DNA of 38,457 nucleotides, taken from an uncultured Chlorobiaceae bacterium. Lineage in GTDB: Bacteria > Bacteroidota > Chlorobiia > Chlorobiales > Chlorobiaceae. A model generated the notes under the pieces. The model worked only from the letters and a program-made list of their open reading frames with translations, searched no databases and had not been told where the DNA came from. The stretch covers positions 1 to 38,457 of the forward strand of contig CAJEXL010000018.1 in NCBI GenBank assembly GCA_903994365.1, read 5' to 3'. Shown here piece by piece: positions 20,631 through 28,530 of this stretch. Numbering within the stretch: the first letter of the stretch is position 1; the number at the start of each line of letters is the position of its first letter. A program made the translations under genes and the position numbers.

Positions 20631-21549
20631 CGATCTTTTTGATGATATAAGGTTTCTTGTTCTGTGATTCGTAATAGGTACGCATGATGAATTCAGCAAT
20701 AAAACCTGTCGTAATCAACTGAATGCCGATAAAAGTCATGATGATTCCCAGAGAGAGCAACGGGCGACCGCCTATTTTTTCACCAAGAATTTTGAGGGCA
20801 AGCAGGTAAAAATTCAGTCCGATGCCTATAAAGAGCGAGAGAAAGCCAAGTGTGCCGAAAAGGTGCATCGGTTTCTGGCTGTATTTCTGGAAAAAGAGCA
20901 TGAAGAGTAGATCACTCAGTACTCTGAAGGTGCGCCCGATGCCATATTTCGATGTTCCGAACGTTCTCGGATGGTGGCGCACATCCACCTCCTCCATTGT
21001 TGCACCGTAGAGTTGCACAAGTACCGGAATAAAACGGTGTAGCTCGCCATAAAGGCCAAGATTTTTGGCGACATCTTTTTTGAAAACCTTCAGGGTACAG
21101 CCATAATCGTGGATATGGACGTTGGTGAGATTCCTGATCATGGCATTGGCGATCTTGCTGGGAATTTTTCTCAAAATCATTCCATCCTGCCGTCCAGCAC
21201 GTCTGCCGGCGACAACATCAAGATCCCTCTCATGCAGATAGCGCATCATCATCTGGATATCCGATGGGTCATTCTGCAGATCACCATCCATCGTGGCAAT
21301 CAGCTCTCCACTTGCATGGTCAATGCCAGCTGCCATTGCGGCTGTCTGCCCATAATTTTTGTTCAGCACGACAAGCCGGGCATTGGATGGGGCATATCTC
21401 TGGATTTCTGCAACAGTGCCATCAGTTGAACCATCATCCACCAGAATGATTTCATGTTCCACATCAGCAAGTGACAGGGCCAAAGCAGCAAAGAGTGGCT
21501 TGATATTCTCCACCTCATTCATAACTGGTATGACGACCGAAAGCTTCAT
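20617..21549 (-). CDS. family 2 glycosyltransferase, polyprenyl-phosphate sugar synthase type
   Basis: A GT2 enzyme with a cytosolic GT-A domain (residues 1 to about 225) and two C-terminal membrane helices, the layout of ArnC, GtrB and dolichol-phosphate-mannose-like synthases that load a sugar onto undecaprenyl phosphate. The nucleotide-sugar site VDDGSTDG is at 37-44, the DGD metal motif (Asp88, Asp90) in MDGDLQNDP, and the HHPRTFGTSKYG block precedes the helices. It sits between a GT39 gene and a flippase-like gene, so the lipid-linked sugar it makes is probably flipped and used by the GT39. The sugar is unknown. ATG 21549 gives 310 aa. Confidence 0.88.
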   Translation of the reverse strand: MKLSVVIPVMNEVENIKPLFAALALSLADVEHEIILVDDGSTDGTVAEIQRYAPSNARLVVLNKNYGQTAAMAAGIDHASGELIATMDGDLQNDPSDIQMMMRYLHERDLDVVAGRRAGRQDGMILRKIPSKIANAMIRNLTNVHIHDYGCTLKVFKKDVAKNLGLYGELHRFIPVLVQLYGATMEEVDVRHHPRTFGTSKYGIGRTFRVLSDLLFMLFFQKYSQKPMHLFGTLGFLSLFIGIGLNFYLLALKILGEKIGGRPLLSLGIIMTFIGIQLITTGFIAEFIMRTYYESQNKKPYIIKKIVGKQ

Positions 21550-21559
21550 GCGCTTGAGT

Positions 21560-23107
21560 TCATTGCCTTAATTTTGCCATTACAATACCATACTTGCTGT
21601 AGAGGATGGCTGGATGGTCGAGCCTGGGAAGCTGTTTGACTGTTGTCAGAACAATTTCTCCCGGTTCAGGTTGCCGTTTTTCAACAAATGAGCCTGAATA
21701 TACTAAAAAAGAGGGGTTATAGATTTTCCACATGACAATTTTATATCCCTCTTTGTTTGCCAGAAGAGCAGCCTGTTTGATCGGTTCCTGAAGGAGTTGG
21801 CCTGCAAGGGGAGTCAGGTAAAAATTAATGAGAAGAGAGAAGAGCAGACCAGTTGCAATCAGTTTGTTTTCAGCGGAAAAACGAGGCAGAAATTGAATGG
21901 CCGCGACTCCAATAATGGTTGCAAGAACAATCAAGAGATACGGTTGTCCAGTAAGCTCTGTTGCACCGGCAAGTAACGCCTGTATGTAAATGTCATTTAT
22001 TTCAGAGAGTGCTTTTTGCAGGAACAGTGGAAGGCAGGCAAGTGCGGCAAGGACGAGTAGAGGCCAAAGCGCAAAATATTCAGGGTGCTTTGTTAATGGC
22101 AGCGCTCTGGCCATGAGAATAAAAAGCGGAGTGTAGCCGTAAATCATGTAGTGTGGCAGTTTTGTGCCGGAGAGAGAAAAAAAGATAAAAACAAAGCCAA
22201 ACCAGATCAGCAGAAACCGGTTGGTGCTGTCGGCAAGCAGCGTTTTGAGCTTGAAGAGAACGGTAAAAAAAAGAGCGGTAAAGGGCATCAGCCCAATAAT
22301 GATGACGGGCAGGTAATAGAAAAGTGAGCCAGAGTGCCCTTCAAGTGAGGAGTTAAAACGGTTGATGTTGTGTTTAAAGAAAAACCCTTCAATAAAAGCC
22401 ATGCCCTGATCACGGTATTCAAGCAGATACCAGGGAAGAGCAATGATGAGAAAAATGATGATTCCTGAGGGATTAACTATCATTTGAAGCCATTTTTTAA
22501 AAGATCCATCTTGCAGGGAGAACAAAAATGTTACAGCAACTGGAATAATGATTGCTATAGGTCCTTTGGTAAGCATACCAAAGCCTGCAGCGGCAAAGGC
22601 AAGATGGATCGCCTGCTTCGAACCTGTTTTATAGTGGTGCAGTAGAGCAAACATGGTGACAGCAAGCAAGCAGTTCAGCAGCCCGTCGGCTATGGCTGCT
22701 TTTGCAATAACAATCACCTGGAGTGACAGCACCATCATTGCCGCAGCCAAAAAGGCCTGGCGATTGTCGGACTCTTTGCGCACAAAGAGAAAAATTGCTG
22801 ATGCCCAAACGGTTCCAGCCAGTGCAGAGGGTAGCCTGAAGGCAAACTCGTTGACTCCGAAGAGCTTGACGGCGGCAAGTTGCAGCCAGTAAATCAGTAT
22901 TGGTTTATCAAAACGAGGTGCTCCATTGAGGTAGGTTGTCAGATAGTTTTTACTGATCATCATCTCCCGTGTAGCTTCGCTGAATGCCCCTTCATCGACA
23001 TCAAAGAGGGGCACCGACCCAAGAGCAGAAAAAAAACTGACCAGAACAAGAAGCCCCAGTGTGGCGAGTAACCAGGCGGTTTCAGATTTTTTTTGGTTCA
23101 GATGCAT
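21560..23107 (-). CDS. GT39/ArnT-like membrane glycosyltransferase
   Basis: A 515-aa protein with about 11-12 membrane segments, of the PMT/ArnT superfamily: it would take a sugar from undecaprenyl phosphate in the periplasm and add it to lipid A, another lipid or a protein. The first periplasmic loop has the catalytic acidic motif in LFDVDEGAFSEATREM (residues 35-50), and RFDKPILIYWLQ and RLPSALAG are typical ArnT-like blocks. Its start overlaps the end of the PAP2 gene by 26 nt. Directly downstream are the GT2 and the flippase-like protein. The acceptor is not determinable from the sequence. Confidence 0.85.
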   Translation of the reverse strand: MHLNQKKSETAWLLATLGLLVLVSFFSALGSVPLFDVDEGAFSEATREMMISKNYLTTYLNGAPRFDKPILIYWLQLAAVKLFGVNEFAFRLPSALAGTVWASAIFLFVRKESDNRQAFLAAAMMVLSLQVIVIAKAAIADGLLNCLLAVTMFALLHHYKTGSKQAIHLAFAAAGFGMLTKGPIAIIIPVAVTFLFSLQDGSFKKWLQMIVNPSGIIIFLIIALPWYLLEYRDQGMAFIEGFFFKHNINRFNSSLEGHSGSLFYYLPVIIIGLMPFTALFFTVLFKLKTLLADSTNRFLLIWFGFVFIFFSLSGTKLPHYMIYGYTPLFILMARALPLTKHPEYFALWPLLVLAALACLPLFLQKALSEINDIYIQALLAGATELTGQPYLLIVLATIIGVAAIQFLPRFSAENKLIATGLLFSLLINFYLTPLAGQLLQEPIKQAALLANKEGYKIVMWKIYNPSFLVYSGSFVEKRQPEPGEIVLTTVKQLPRLDHPAILYSKYGIVMAKLRQ

Positions 23108-23705
23108 CTAATTTCGACTTGAAAAAGTGGTTATAGAGGAAAAGCGTGGATACAATTCCCAGAAAAGAGCCGGCAATGACATCACTGATATAGTGCTGGG
23201 AGAGATAAATTCGGCTAAAGGCGACCAGTATACCAGAAAAAAATGCAGCAAATCGCCAGCGAGGAAAAAGCAACGCAAAAAACATGGCCACACTCAACGC
23301 GGTAGCCGAATGGCCGGAGGGAAACGATGTCCATGCGTGTTCCAAACGGAAAAAGTCAAATCCAGAAAGCTGCTCACTGAAATAGAGTTTCGGTCGAGCT
23401 CTGCCTGCGATAAATTTTATAAGGTCAACGGTTAATCCTGATGCTGCTACAGAAGAGAAGAGAAAGAGACCCGAATAAGCTGTATATGCTTTTTTGTTCC
23501 TGAATATGACAAAAAGCAAGAGGCCTCCCAGGAGAGAGTAGAGAGAGTCGCCAAAGAGGGTTATTCTCTTGAAAAGCTCATAAAGCCAGTTTTTTTCAAG
23601 TGAATTGAACCACAACGCAGTCTGAATATCAGCAAAAATGTAGCTGAAAACACAGAGGAGAATAACCGTTACCGAGGTTATAACCCATTGAGGCGTTCTG
23701 TTCAT
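23082..23705 (-). CDS. PAP2-family membrane phosphatase
   Basis: A 207-aa polytopic lipid phosphatase of the type 2 phosphatidic acid phosphatase family. All three catalytic motifs are present: Lys97-x6-Arg104-Pro105, PSGH at 129-132, and Ser164-Arg165-x5-His171-x3-Asp175. Possible substrates are undecaprenyl pyrophosphate, phosphatidic acid or lipid A phosphates. As first gene of the glycosyltransferase run it may recycle the polyprenyl carrier or trim lipid A; this is inferred from position only. ATG 23705 has no obvious Shine-Dalgarno sequence. Confidence 0.88.
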   Translation of the reverse strand: MNRTPQWVITSVTVILLCVFSYIFADIQTALWFNSLEKNWLYELFKRITLFGDSLYSLLGGLLLFVIFRNKKAYTAYSGLFLFSSVAASGLTVDLIKFIAGRARPKLYFSEQLSGFDFFRLEHAWTSFPSGHSATALSVAMFFALLFPRWRFAAFFSGILVAFSRIYLSQHYISDVIAGSFLGIVSTLFLYNHFFKSKLDASEPKKI

Positions 23706-23834
23706 GATCTGTTGTGACTGCGGGTTATTTTTTATTTGTCGATGGATGGTGAAAATACATTAAATTTTGTGGTCGTATAGAGTTCAAAGAGCAATAGTTT
23801 GCGAGATGTGGTGTCAAATCTTTTAATTTCTGTC

Positions 23835-23859
23835 TCTGAACTTGAAAAATCAGTTCAGA
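23835..23859. promoter_or_regulatory. inverted repeat upstream of the CDF exporter gene
   Basis: TCTGAAC (23835-23841) and GTTCAGA (23853-23859), perfect 7-bp arms with an 11-nt AT-rich spacer, centred about 56 bp upstream of the CDF start. The size and position suit a dimeric metal-responsive repressor such as an ArsR/SmtB-type protein, but no regulator gene is nearby. Confidence 0.4.
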
Positions 23860-23902
23860 TTTCGACGAATGAGCATGAGTCACAAATCATATAAATGAGC
23901 TT

Positions 23903-24832
23903 ATGAGTGGAACAACATCCAGAGAGTGCGGTCATTCGCATGATGCCGGTCATGATCATCATCATCACCACGCATCCGGCAATATCAAGGTCGCTTTTTT
24001 CCTTAATCTTGGATTTACCCTTGTCGAAATAGTTGGTGGTCTTCTCACCAACAGCACGGCCATTCTTGCCGATGCTGTTCACGACCTTGGCGACTCGTTT
24101 GCACTTGCCCAGGCATGGTACTTTGAAAGCAAAGCCGGAAGCAAAAGCAGCGCACGATACTCCTATGGCTATAAGCGCTTCTCTCTGCTCGGTGCATTGA
24201 TCAGCACGGTGGTGCTGCTTACCAGTTCACTCTTCGTTCTTGCCAACGCCATTCCTCGTATTCTTGAACCACGTCACCCCGATGCTGGTGGTATGATTCT
24301 TCTCGCCATTGTTGGTGTTATTGTCAATGGCATTGCCATGGCAAGACTGTCGAAAGAGAGTGGGATGAATGCCAAAGTTGTGGCACTGCACCTGTTTGAA
24401 GATGTGCTTGGCTGGGTTGCCGTGCTTGTTGTTGCTGTTGTTCTCTATTTCTGGGATATTCCGGTTCTTGATCCTCTGCTCGCCGTCATCATTACGCTTT
24501 ACATTCTTTCCGGGGTCGTAAAAAATCTGAAAGCAATGTTGCCCGTTTTTTTACAAGCGGTACCCTCAGAGCTTGATCTTGGAGCGATAACCCGAGAAAT
24601 TGAGGGGTTGGAGCATATTCATGCCGTTCATCATGCCCATATCTGGTCACTTGACGGAGTTCACAATGTCTTTACCGCTCACCTTGAGGTGGATACTCTG
24701 CTTGATGCTGAAGCCTATAAAAAGCTCAAAGAGCTGATCAGAACGCTGGTTGAGCGATACGGCATGTATCACTCAACCGTCGAGATCGAATACCCTGGAG
24801 AAGCATGCCGGAATGTTCAGGGCTTGATATAG
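23903..24832 (+). CDS. cation diffusion facilitator, probable zinc exporter
   Basis: A 309-aa CDF-family metal/proton antiporter with six membrane helices. A cytoplasmic N-terminal His-rich stretch (residues 11-23, including six consecutive His) precedes TM1. The transport site is of the HxxxD type in both TM2 (His60, Asp64 in HDLGDS) and TM5 (His163, Asp167 in HLFEDVLG), the arrangement of Zn2+-selective ZnT/ZitB/CzcD-like members. The C-terminal cytoplasmic domain has HAVHHAHIWSLDG with metal-binding His residues. Its last 16 nt overlap the converging 60-aa gene. An inverted repeat lies in its promoter region. Confidence 0.92.
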   Translation: MSGTTSRECGHSHDAGHDHHHHHASGNIKVAFFLNLGFTLVEIVGGLLTNSTAILADAVHDLGDSFALAQAWYFESKAGSKSSARYSYGYKRFSLLGALISTVVLLTSSLFVLANAIPRILEPRHPDAGGMILLAIVGVIVNGIAMARLSKESGMNAKVVALHLFEDVLGWVAVLVVAVVLYFWDIPVLDPLLAVIITLYILSGVVKNLKAMLPVFLQAVPSELDLGAITREIEGLEHIHAVHHAHIWSLDGVHNVFTAHLEVDTLLDAEAYKKLKELIRTLVERYGMYHSTVEIEYPGEACRNVQGLI

Positions 24833-24999
24833 GCGTTTAGTCCAATAGTGACGGGTTTGCCGTTAACCTCTACATTGGTGACAGTATTACCATGCGTGCT
24901 TGCAACGACAAGGGTTTTACCTGATGATGAAGGCGTGGGCTTTTCAAGATCAATTTCAATACAGAGCTTGTTGTTTTTGATTTCAACATTCATTGCCAT
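24817..24999 (-). CDS. 60-aa conserved-looking hypothetical protein
   Basis: A small soluble protein with an alternating beta-like pattern and a conserved-looking centre (SGKTLVVASTHGN). It is probably real because ATG 24999 has a strong Shine-Dalgarno sequence, TAAGGAG, at 25009-25015 with a 9-nt spacer, better than most genes in this window, and because the composition is balanced. I have seen similar small proteins in other bacteria but know no function. Its 3' end overlaps the 3' end of the zinc exporter gene on the other strand. Confidence 0.7.
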   Translation of the reverse strand: MAMNVEIKNNKLCIEIDLEKPTPSSSGKTLVVASTHGNTVTNVEVNGKPVTIGLNAYIKP

Positions 25000-25311
25000 G
25001 GATAAGGCTCCTTAGTTTGTGACGATTCCAAAAAATGAATATCCGGAATTATTACATTATTATGGCATGAACGGTAGATATTTTTTTGCAAAATCATCCA
25101 CAGGTACCTCCCGGGATGTTACTGTTCGCCCCAATAATCGCATCACATTTTTTATTTCACAGCCATGAAACTCTCCGTCATATAAAATTATAGAGTCGTT
25201 TTGTTATTTTTGTGCCAGCATCTCTTGTTCACATTGAGACAAAACCCCTGGTCGCGATGGCTGTTCTGCTCATTGCAGTCGGTGTCGTGAATGTAATTCC
25301 ATCGTTGTCAA
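25000..25311. other. 312-bp gap upstream of the helicase-ankyrin gene
   Basis: It holds the Shine-Dalgarno of the 60-aa gene at 25009-25015 and AT-rich sequence (about 25070-25100 and 25150-25215) that could carry promoters for both directions, but no box pair convinces. A 60-codon plus-strand frame at 25212-25394 overlaps the helicase start and is probably chance. Confidence 0.4.
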
Positions 25312-27630
25312 ATGAAAATTCTCGAATATACAGATTTGGACACTTCAAGGGTGAAAGCAAGCTATTGCAAAGTGAAGGAGGCGCTTGCCCGTGACGATTT
25401 TCGATCGGCCCAGGTCAAGAAGCTGATCAATCTCACCCATGGCAAATTCTATCGGGCAAAACTTGATGTGGCGAACCGGCTTCTGTTTACACTGGTGCGG
25501 CATGGTGATGAAATCTGCGCTCTGATTCTTGAGGTGATTACCGACCATAACTACGACAAATCCCGCTTTTTAAAGGGGGCTCTCATTGATGAATCAAAAA
25601 TTGCCGACATCGATATCTCTGAGGCTATAAAGGAGGCGAAGCCGTTACGCTACCTTCATCCAGAGCATACCGCGATTCATTTGCTCGACAAGCCAATATC
25701 ATTTGATGATACCCAGGATTCTGTTTACCGGCAAAAGCCACCACTGATTATTGTCGGCAGTGCCGGCAGTGGTAAAACAGCGCTGATGCTTGAAAAGCTG
25801 AAGCATGCAGAGGGGGAGGTGCTTTATGTTACTCATTCGGTCTATCTTGCCCAGAATGCCCGCAACATCTACTACTCCAACGGTTTTGAGCATCATGGCC
25901 AAGAGGCACACTTTCTCTCCTACCGTGAATTTGTCGAGTCTATTCGTGTCCCTGCAGGCAGGGAAGCGACATGGCGTGTTTTTTTGACGTGGTTCTTCAG
26001 GATACAGAACTCCTTTAAAGGTATTGATGCTCATCAGGCATTTGAAGAGATTCGAGGAGTCATTACGGCGGGAGAGGGTGGTTTTCTCAGTCGAGAGGAG
26101 TATCGTCATCTTGGTGTCCGCCAGTCGATCTTTCCCGAACAGCAGCGCGACAAACTCTACGACCTCTTTGAAAAATACCGAAAGTGGCTTGTTGACGACG
26201 AGTTGTTTGACCTGAATCTTGTTGCTCATGAATGGGTGGCTACTTCCCGATACGACTTTGTTGTTATTGATGAGGTGCAGGATTTGACTATCGCCCAGCT
26301 CTCTCTGGTGCTTAAGACATTGAAAAAGCCAGGTCACTTTCTGCTCTGTGGCGACTCCAACCAAATTGTTCACCCAAATTTTTTCTCATGGAGTCAGGTC
26401 AAAACGCTTTTCTGGAATGATCCGAAACTTGCCGGTCAGCAGCAGTTGAGTGTGCTCACTGCGAATTTCAGGAATGGAACGGAAGCGACCAGAATATCCA
26501 ATCAACTCCTGAAAATCAAGCATCAGCGTTTTGGTTCTATTGATCGGGAGAGCAATTTTTTGGTTCAGGCAGTCGGAGGCGAGCCGGGCCAGGTGCTCCT
26601 GATGACCGACAAAGAGGCTGTTAAGCGTGATCTCGACAAAAAAACAAGGCAATCCACCCGGTTTGCGGTGCTGGTGATGCGTGATGAGGATAAACTTGAG
26701 GCAAGAAAATATTTTGCAACACCTCTTCTTTTCTCAATCCATGAAGCCAAAGGGCTGGAGTATGAGAATATTGTTCTCTTCAAGTTTGTATCAGGCAATC
26801 GTGCTGAGTTTAACGAAATTGTTGATGGGGTTGTCAAAGATGATCTCTCTGTTGAAACTCTTGAATACAACAGGGCAAAAGATAAAAATGACAAATCGCT
26901 TGAAGTCTATAAATTTTTTGTCAATGCGATTTATGTTGCCCTGACGAGGGCTGTCAAAAACATCTATATTATCGAATCTGATATCGGGCACAGGCTTTTT
27001 ACGCTGCTTGATCTGGCAAGCGACGCAAATGTGAGCGTTGATGTTGCAGAATCATCCCTTGAAGAGTGGCAAAAAGAGGCAAGAAAGCTTGAGCTTCAGG
27101 GCAAACAGGAGCAGGCCGAGGCGATTCGTCGGACTATTCTCAAGGAGGTTCCGCCTCCTTGGCCGATTTTCGACGACCTCCGTCTTCGAGAGCTTCTCAT
27201 CAAGGTTTTTCGCGAAAAGGTGCCCGGGAACAAGGCCAAGCAGCAACTCTATGAGTATGCTGCCTGCCATGATGAGCCTGTGTTGGCCGAGCGGCTGTTC
27301 AAGGATGCACAATTTGATGCGAGGGGCAGTTTTAACGATCATCTTGATACCCTTGGGCGGAAAAGTTATGTCCCCTATTTCAGCATGCAGACGAAAAATA
27401 TTTTGAAGCAATGCGACGAATATGGTATCGACCACCGATTGCCAATGAATCAGACACCGCTTATGGCCGCTGCCGCAGCCGGAAATATTTCGTTGGCAGA
27501 GGCATTGATTGAAAGGGGCGCTGATCGTGAAAAAAACCGATCAGTATGGATACAATGCCCTGCACTGGGCAATGCGCAAAGCCTTTCGCCATCCGGACTA
27601 TGCACGCAGAAATTTTGCGTCACTCTATGA
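25312..27630 (+). CDS. SF1 helicase with RelE-like N-terminus and ankyrin start; frameshifted C-terminus
   Basis: N-terminal part of a large gene. Residues about 30-87 look like a RelE/ParE toxin fold (KLINLTHGKFYRAKLDVANR, then ILEVITDHNYDKSRF). An SF1 UvrD-like helicase core follows: GSAGSGKT at 149-156, DEVQD at 320-324, GDSNQIVHPNFFSW, HEAKGLEYE at 477-485 and ALTRA at 543-547. A charged linker and an ankyrin repeat (TPLMAAAAAGNISLAEALIERGADRE) end at residue 740. After an A7 tract (27530-27536) the frame continues with 31 non-homologous residues to a stop at 27630, while the ankyrin sequence continues in another frame. The true protein would be about 1003 aa. No strong Shine-Dalgarno is seen at ATG 25312. 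Confidence 0.85.
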   Translation: MKILEYTDLDTSRVKASYCKVKEALARDDFRSAQVKKLINLTHGKFYRAKLDVANRLLFTLVRHGDEICALILEVITDHNYDKSRFLKGALIDESKIADIDISEAIKEAKPLRYLHPEHTAIHLLDKPISFDDTQDSVYRQKPPLIIVGSAGSGKTALMLEKLKHAEGEVLYVTHSVYLAQNARNIYYSNGFEHHGQEAHFLSYREFVESIRVPAGREATWRVFLTWFFRIQNSFKGIDAHQAFEEIRGVITAGEGGFLSREEYRHLGVRQSIFPEQQRDKLYDLFEKYRKWLVDDELFDLNLVAHEWVATSRYDFVVIDEVQDLTIAQLSLVLKTLKKPGHFLLCGDSNQIVHPNFFSWSQVKTLFWNDPKLAGQQQLSVLTANFRNGTEATRISNQLLKIKHQRFGSIDRESNFLVQAVGGEPGQVLLMTDKEAVKRDLDKKTRQSTRFAVLVMRDEDKLEARKYFATPLLFSIHEAKGLEYENIVLFKFVSGNRAEFNEIVDGVVKDDLSVETLEYNRAKDKNDKSLEVYKFFVNAIYVALTRAVKNIYIIESDIGHRLFTLLDLASDANVSVDVAESSLEEWQKEARKLELQGKQEQAEAIRRTILKEVPPPWPIFDDLRLRELLIKVFREKVPGNKAKQQLYEYAACHDEPVLAERLFKDAQFDARGSFNDHLDTLGRKSYVPYFSMQTKNILKQCDEYGIDHRLPMNQTPLMAAAAAGNISLAEALIERGADREKNRSVWIQCPALGNAQSLSPSGLCTQKFCVTL

Positions 27631-28324
27631 GTTACTTGCTCCTGCCTCTGTTGATGTCAGTACTGGTGAGCGTATGGTGCGCCTCGATTGCCATCTCTCT
27701 GAATACTTTCTTTTCCAGACACTTTGGGTGATGTTCAAATCACGTTTCGACAAGTCGTCGCGCTCTGGATATGCGGCTTTTGATACTCACACTATTCTTG
27801 ATGCCTGGGCAAATATGCCAGCCAATGTCGTTCCTCCTGAGCGAAACAGGCGTCAATACCTCTCTGGAGTGCTTGCCCGCAATGAGGTGTCACGCGACTA
27901 TACCTATAATCGAGCCCTGTTTGAGCGTCTTTCACAAGGCTGGTATCAATTTAATTCCAGACTTCTTGTTCGCTTTTCCGACAGCGAATGCAATCAGAGT
28001 TGGGTATCGGTTTTTCAGCCACTTAATCTTTCGCTGATTCATGAGTTTGCCCATGAGAACCGGTTGCTTCAGCTTGAGCAATGTTTTAAGAAAGCTGGTA
28101 TCAGAATCCCTGCTTCTTCTATCAGCGGAGAAGAGGCCATTGTCCGCAAAGCAGCATTTGACAAGATATTGAAGTCAACAAAAGAGCAGCATCAAAAACA
28201 GTGGGAGATGGAAGTCAAGAGGCTCATTGAGTGGAAAGAGGTCAAACGGAGAAAAACGGAACAAAAGAGGCTGTTTGGAGCAGAAAAAAAGAGCAAAACT
28301 GAGATGCAACAACAAAAAAAATGA
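27509..28324 (+). CDS. C-terminal part of the frameshifted helicase-ankyrin gene
   Basis: This frame carries the continuation of the ankyrin repeat (KTDQYGYNALHWAM) and about 245 more residues, ending in a Lys/Gln-rich basic tail (from about 28230). Homologous sequence begins at 27536, directly after the A7 tract; the TTG at 27509 only marks the open frame. Joining the two parts needs a +1 shift, equal to one extra A in the tract. The frame shows no further stops or shifts, so the break is either recent, a sequencing error, or bridged by slippage. A GTG at 27527 could in principle allow separate translation, but no Shine-Dalgarno is evident. The C-terminal region has no domain I recognise. 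Confidence 0.75.
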   Translation: MKGALIVKKTDQYGYNALHWAMRKAFRHPDYARRNFASLYELLAPASVDVSTGERMVRLDCHLSEYFLFQTLWVMFKSRFDKSSRSGYAAFDTHTILDAWANMPANVVPPERNRRQYLSGVLARNEVSRDYTYNRALFERLSQGWYQFNSRLLVRFSDSECNQSWVSVFQPLNLSLIHEFAHENRLLQLEQCFKKAGIRIPASSISGEEAIVRKAAFDKILKSTKEQHQKQWEMEVKRLIEWKEVKRRKTEQKRLFGAEKKSKTEMQQQKK

Positions 28325-28391
28325 GCAATTGATGAATCAGCAGTATACCATAGAGTTTTGATGAGGATATAAATATTTTTTGAATCGCTAT

Positions 28392-28470
28392 AGGATATAT
28401 TCCTCGAAGCCCTGCTTCGTGAAGTCGGTCTTGAACATGAGTTCATACCCGGTAGCTCTGCTGCGGGGTA
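28392..28470. repeat. 79-nt intergenic repeat, copy 1
   Basis: Begins AGGATATATTC and ends with the 18-nt core TAGCTCTGCTGCGGGGTA (28453-28470). Both ends and the CTTGAACA segment in the middle are shared with copy 2 at 30118-30196, and both copies are 79 nt long. The end can fold as an imperfect hairpin (ACCCGGTAGC against GCTGCGGGGT). It lies between the helicase-ankyrin gene and the HD gene, as expected of a REP/MITE-like element. Confidence 0.6.
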
Positions 28471-28530
28471 GTTGATTGTATTTATTCTACAGTTGTTAAA
28501 AATCAAGGAAGTTAAAATGGAACCCTTCAA

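Noticed and set aside
25212..25394. 60-codon plus-strand frame upstream of the helicase gene
   Set aside because: It overlaps the helicase start in another frame and shows no ribosome binding site or recognisable sequence.
27531..27537. A AAA AAC slippery heptamer, in the correct phase for -1 ribosomal frameshifting
   Set aside because: A -1 shift would enter a frame that stops by about 27731 and does not carry the ankyrin continuation. Restoring the domain needs +1, so the heptamer is likely a by-product of the A7 tract.
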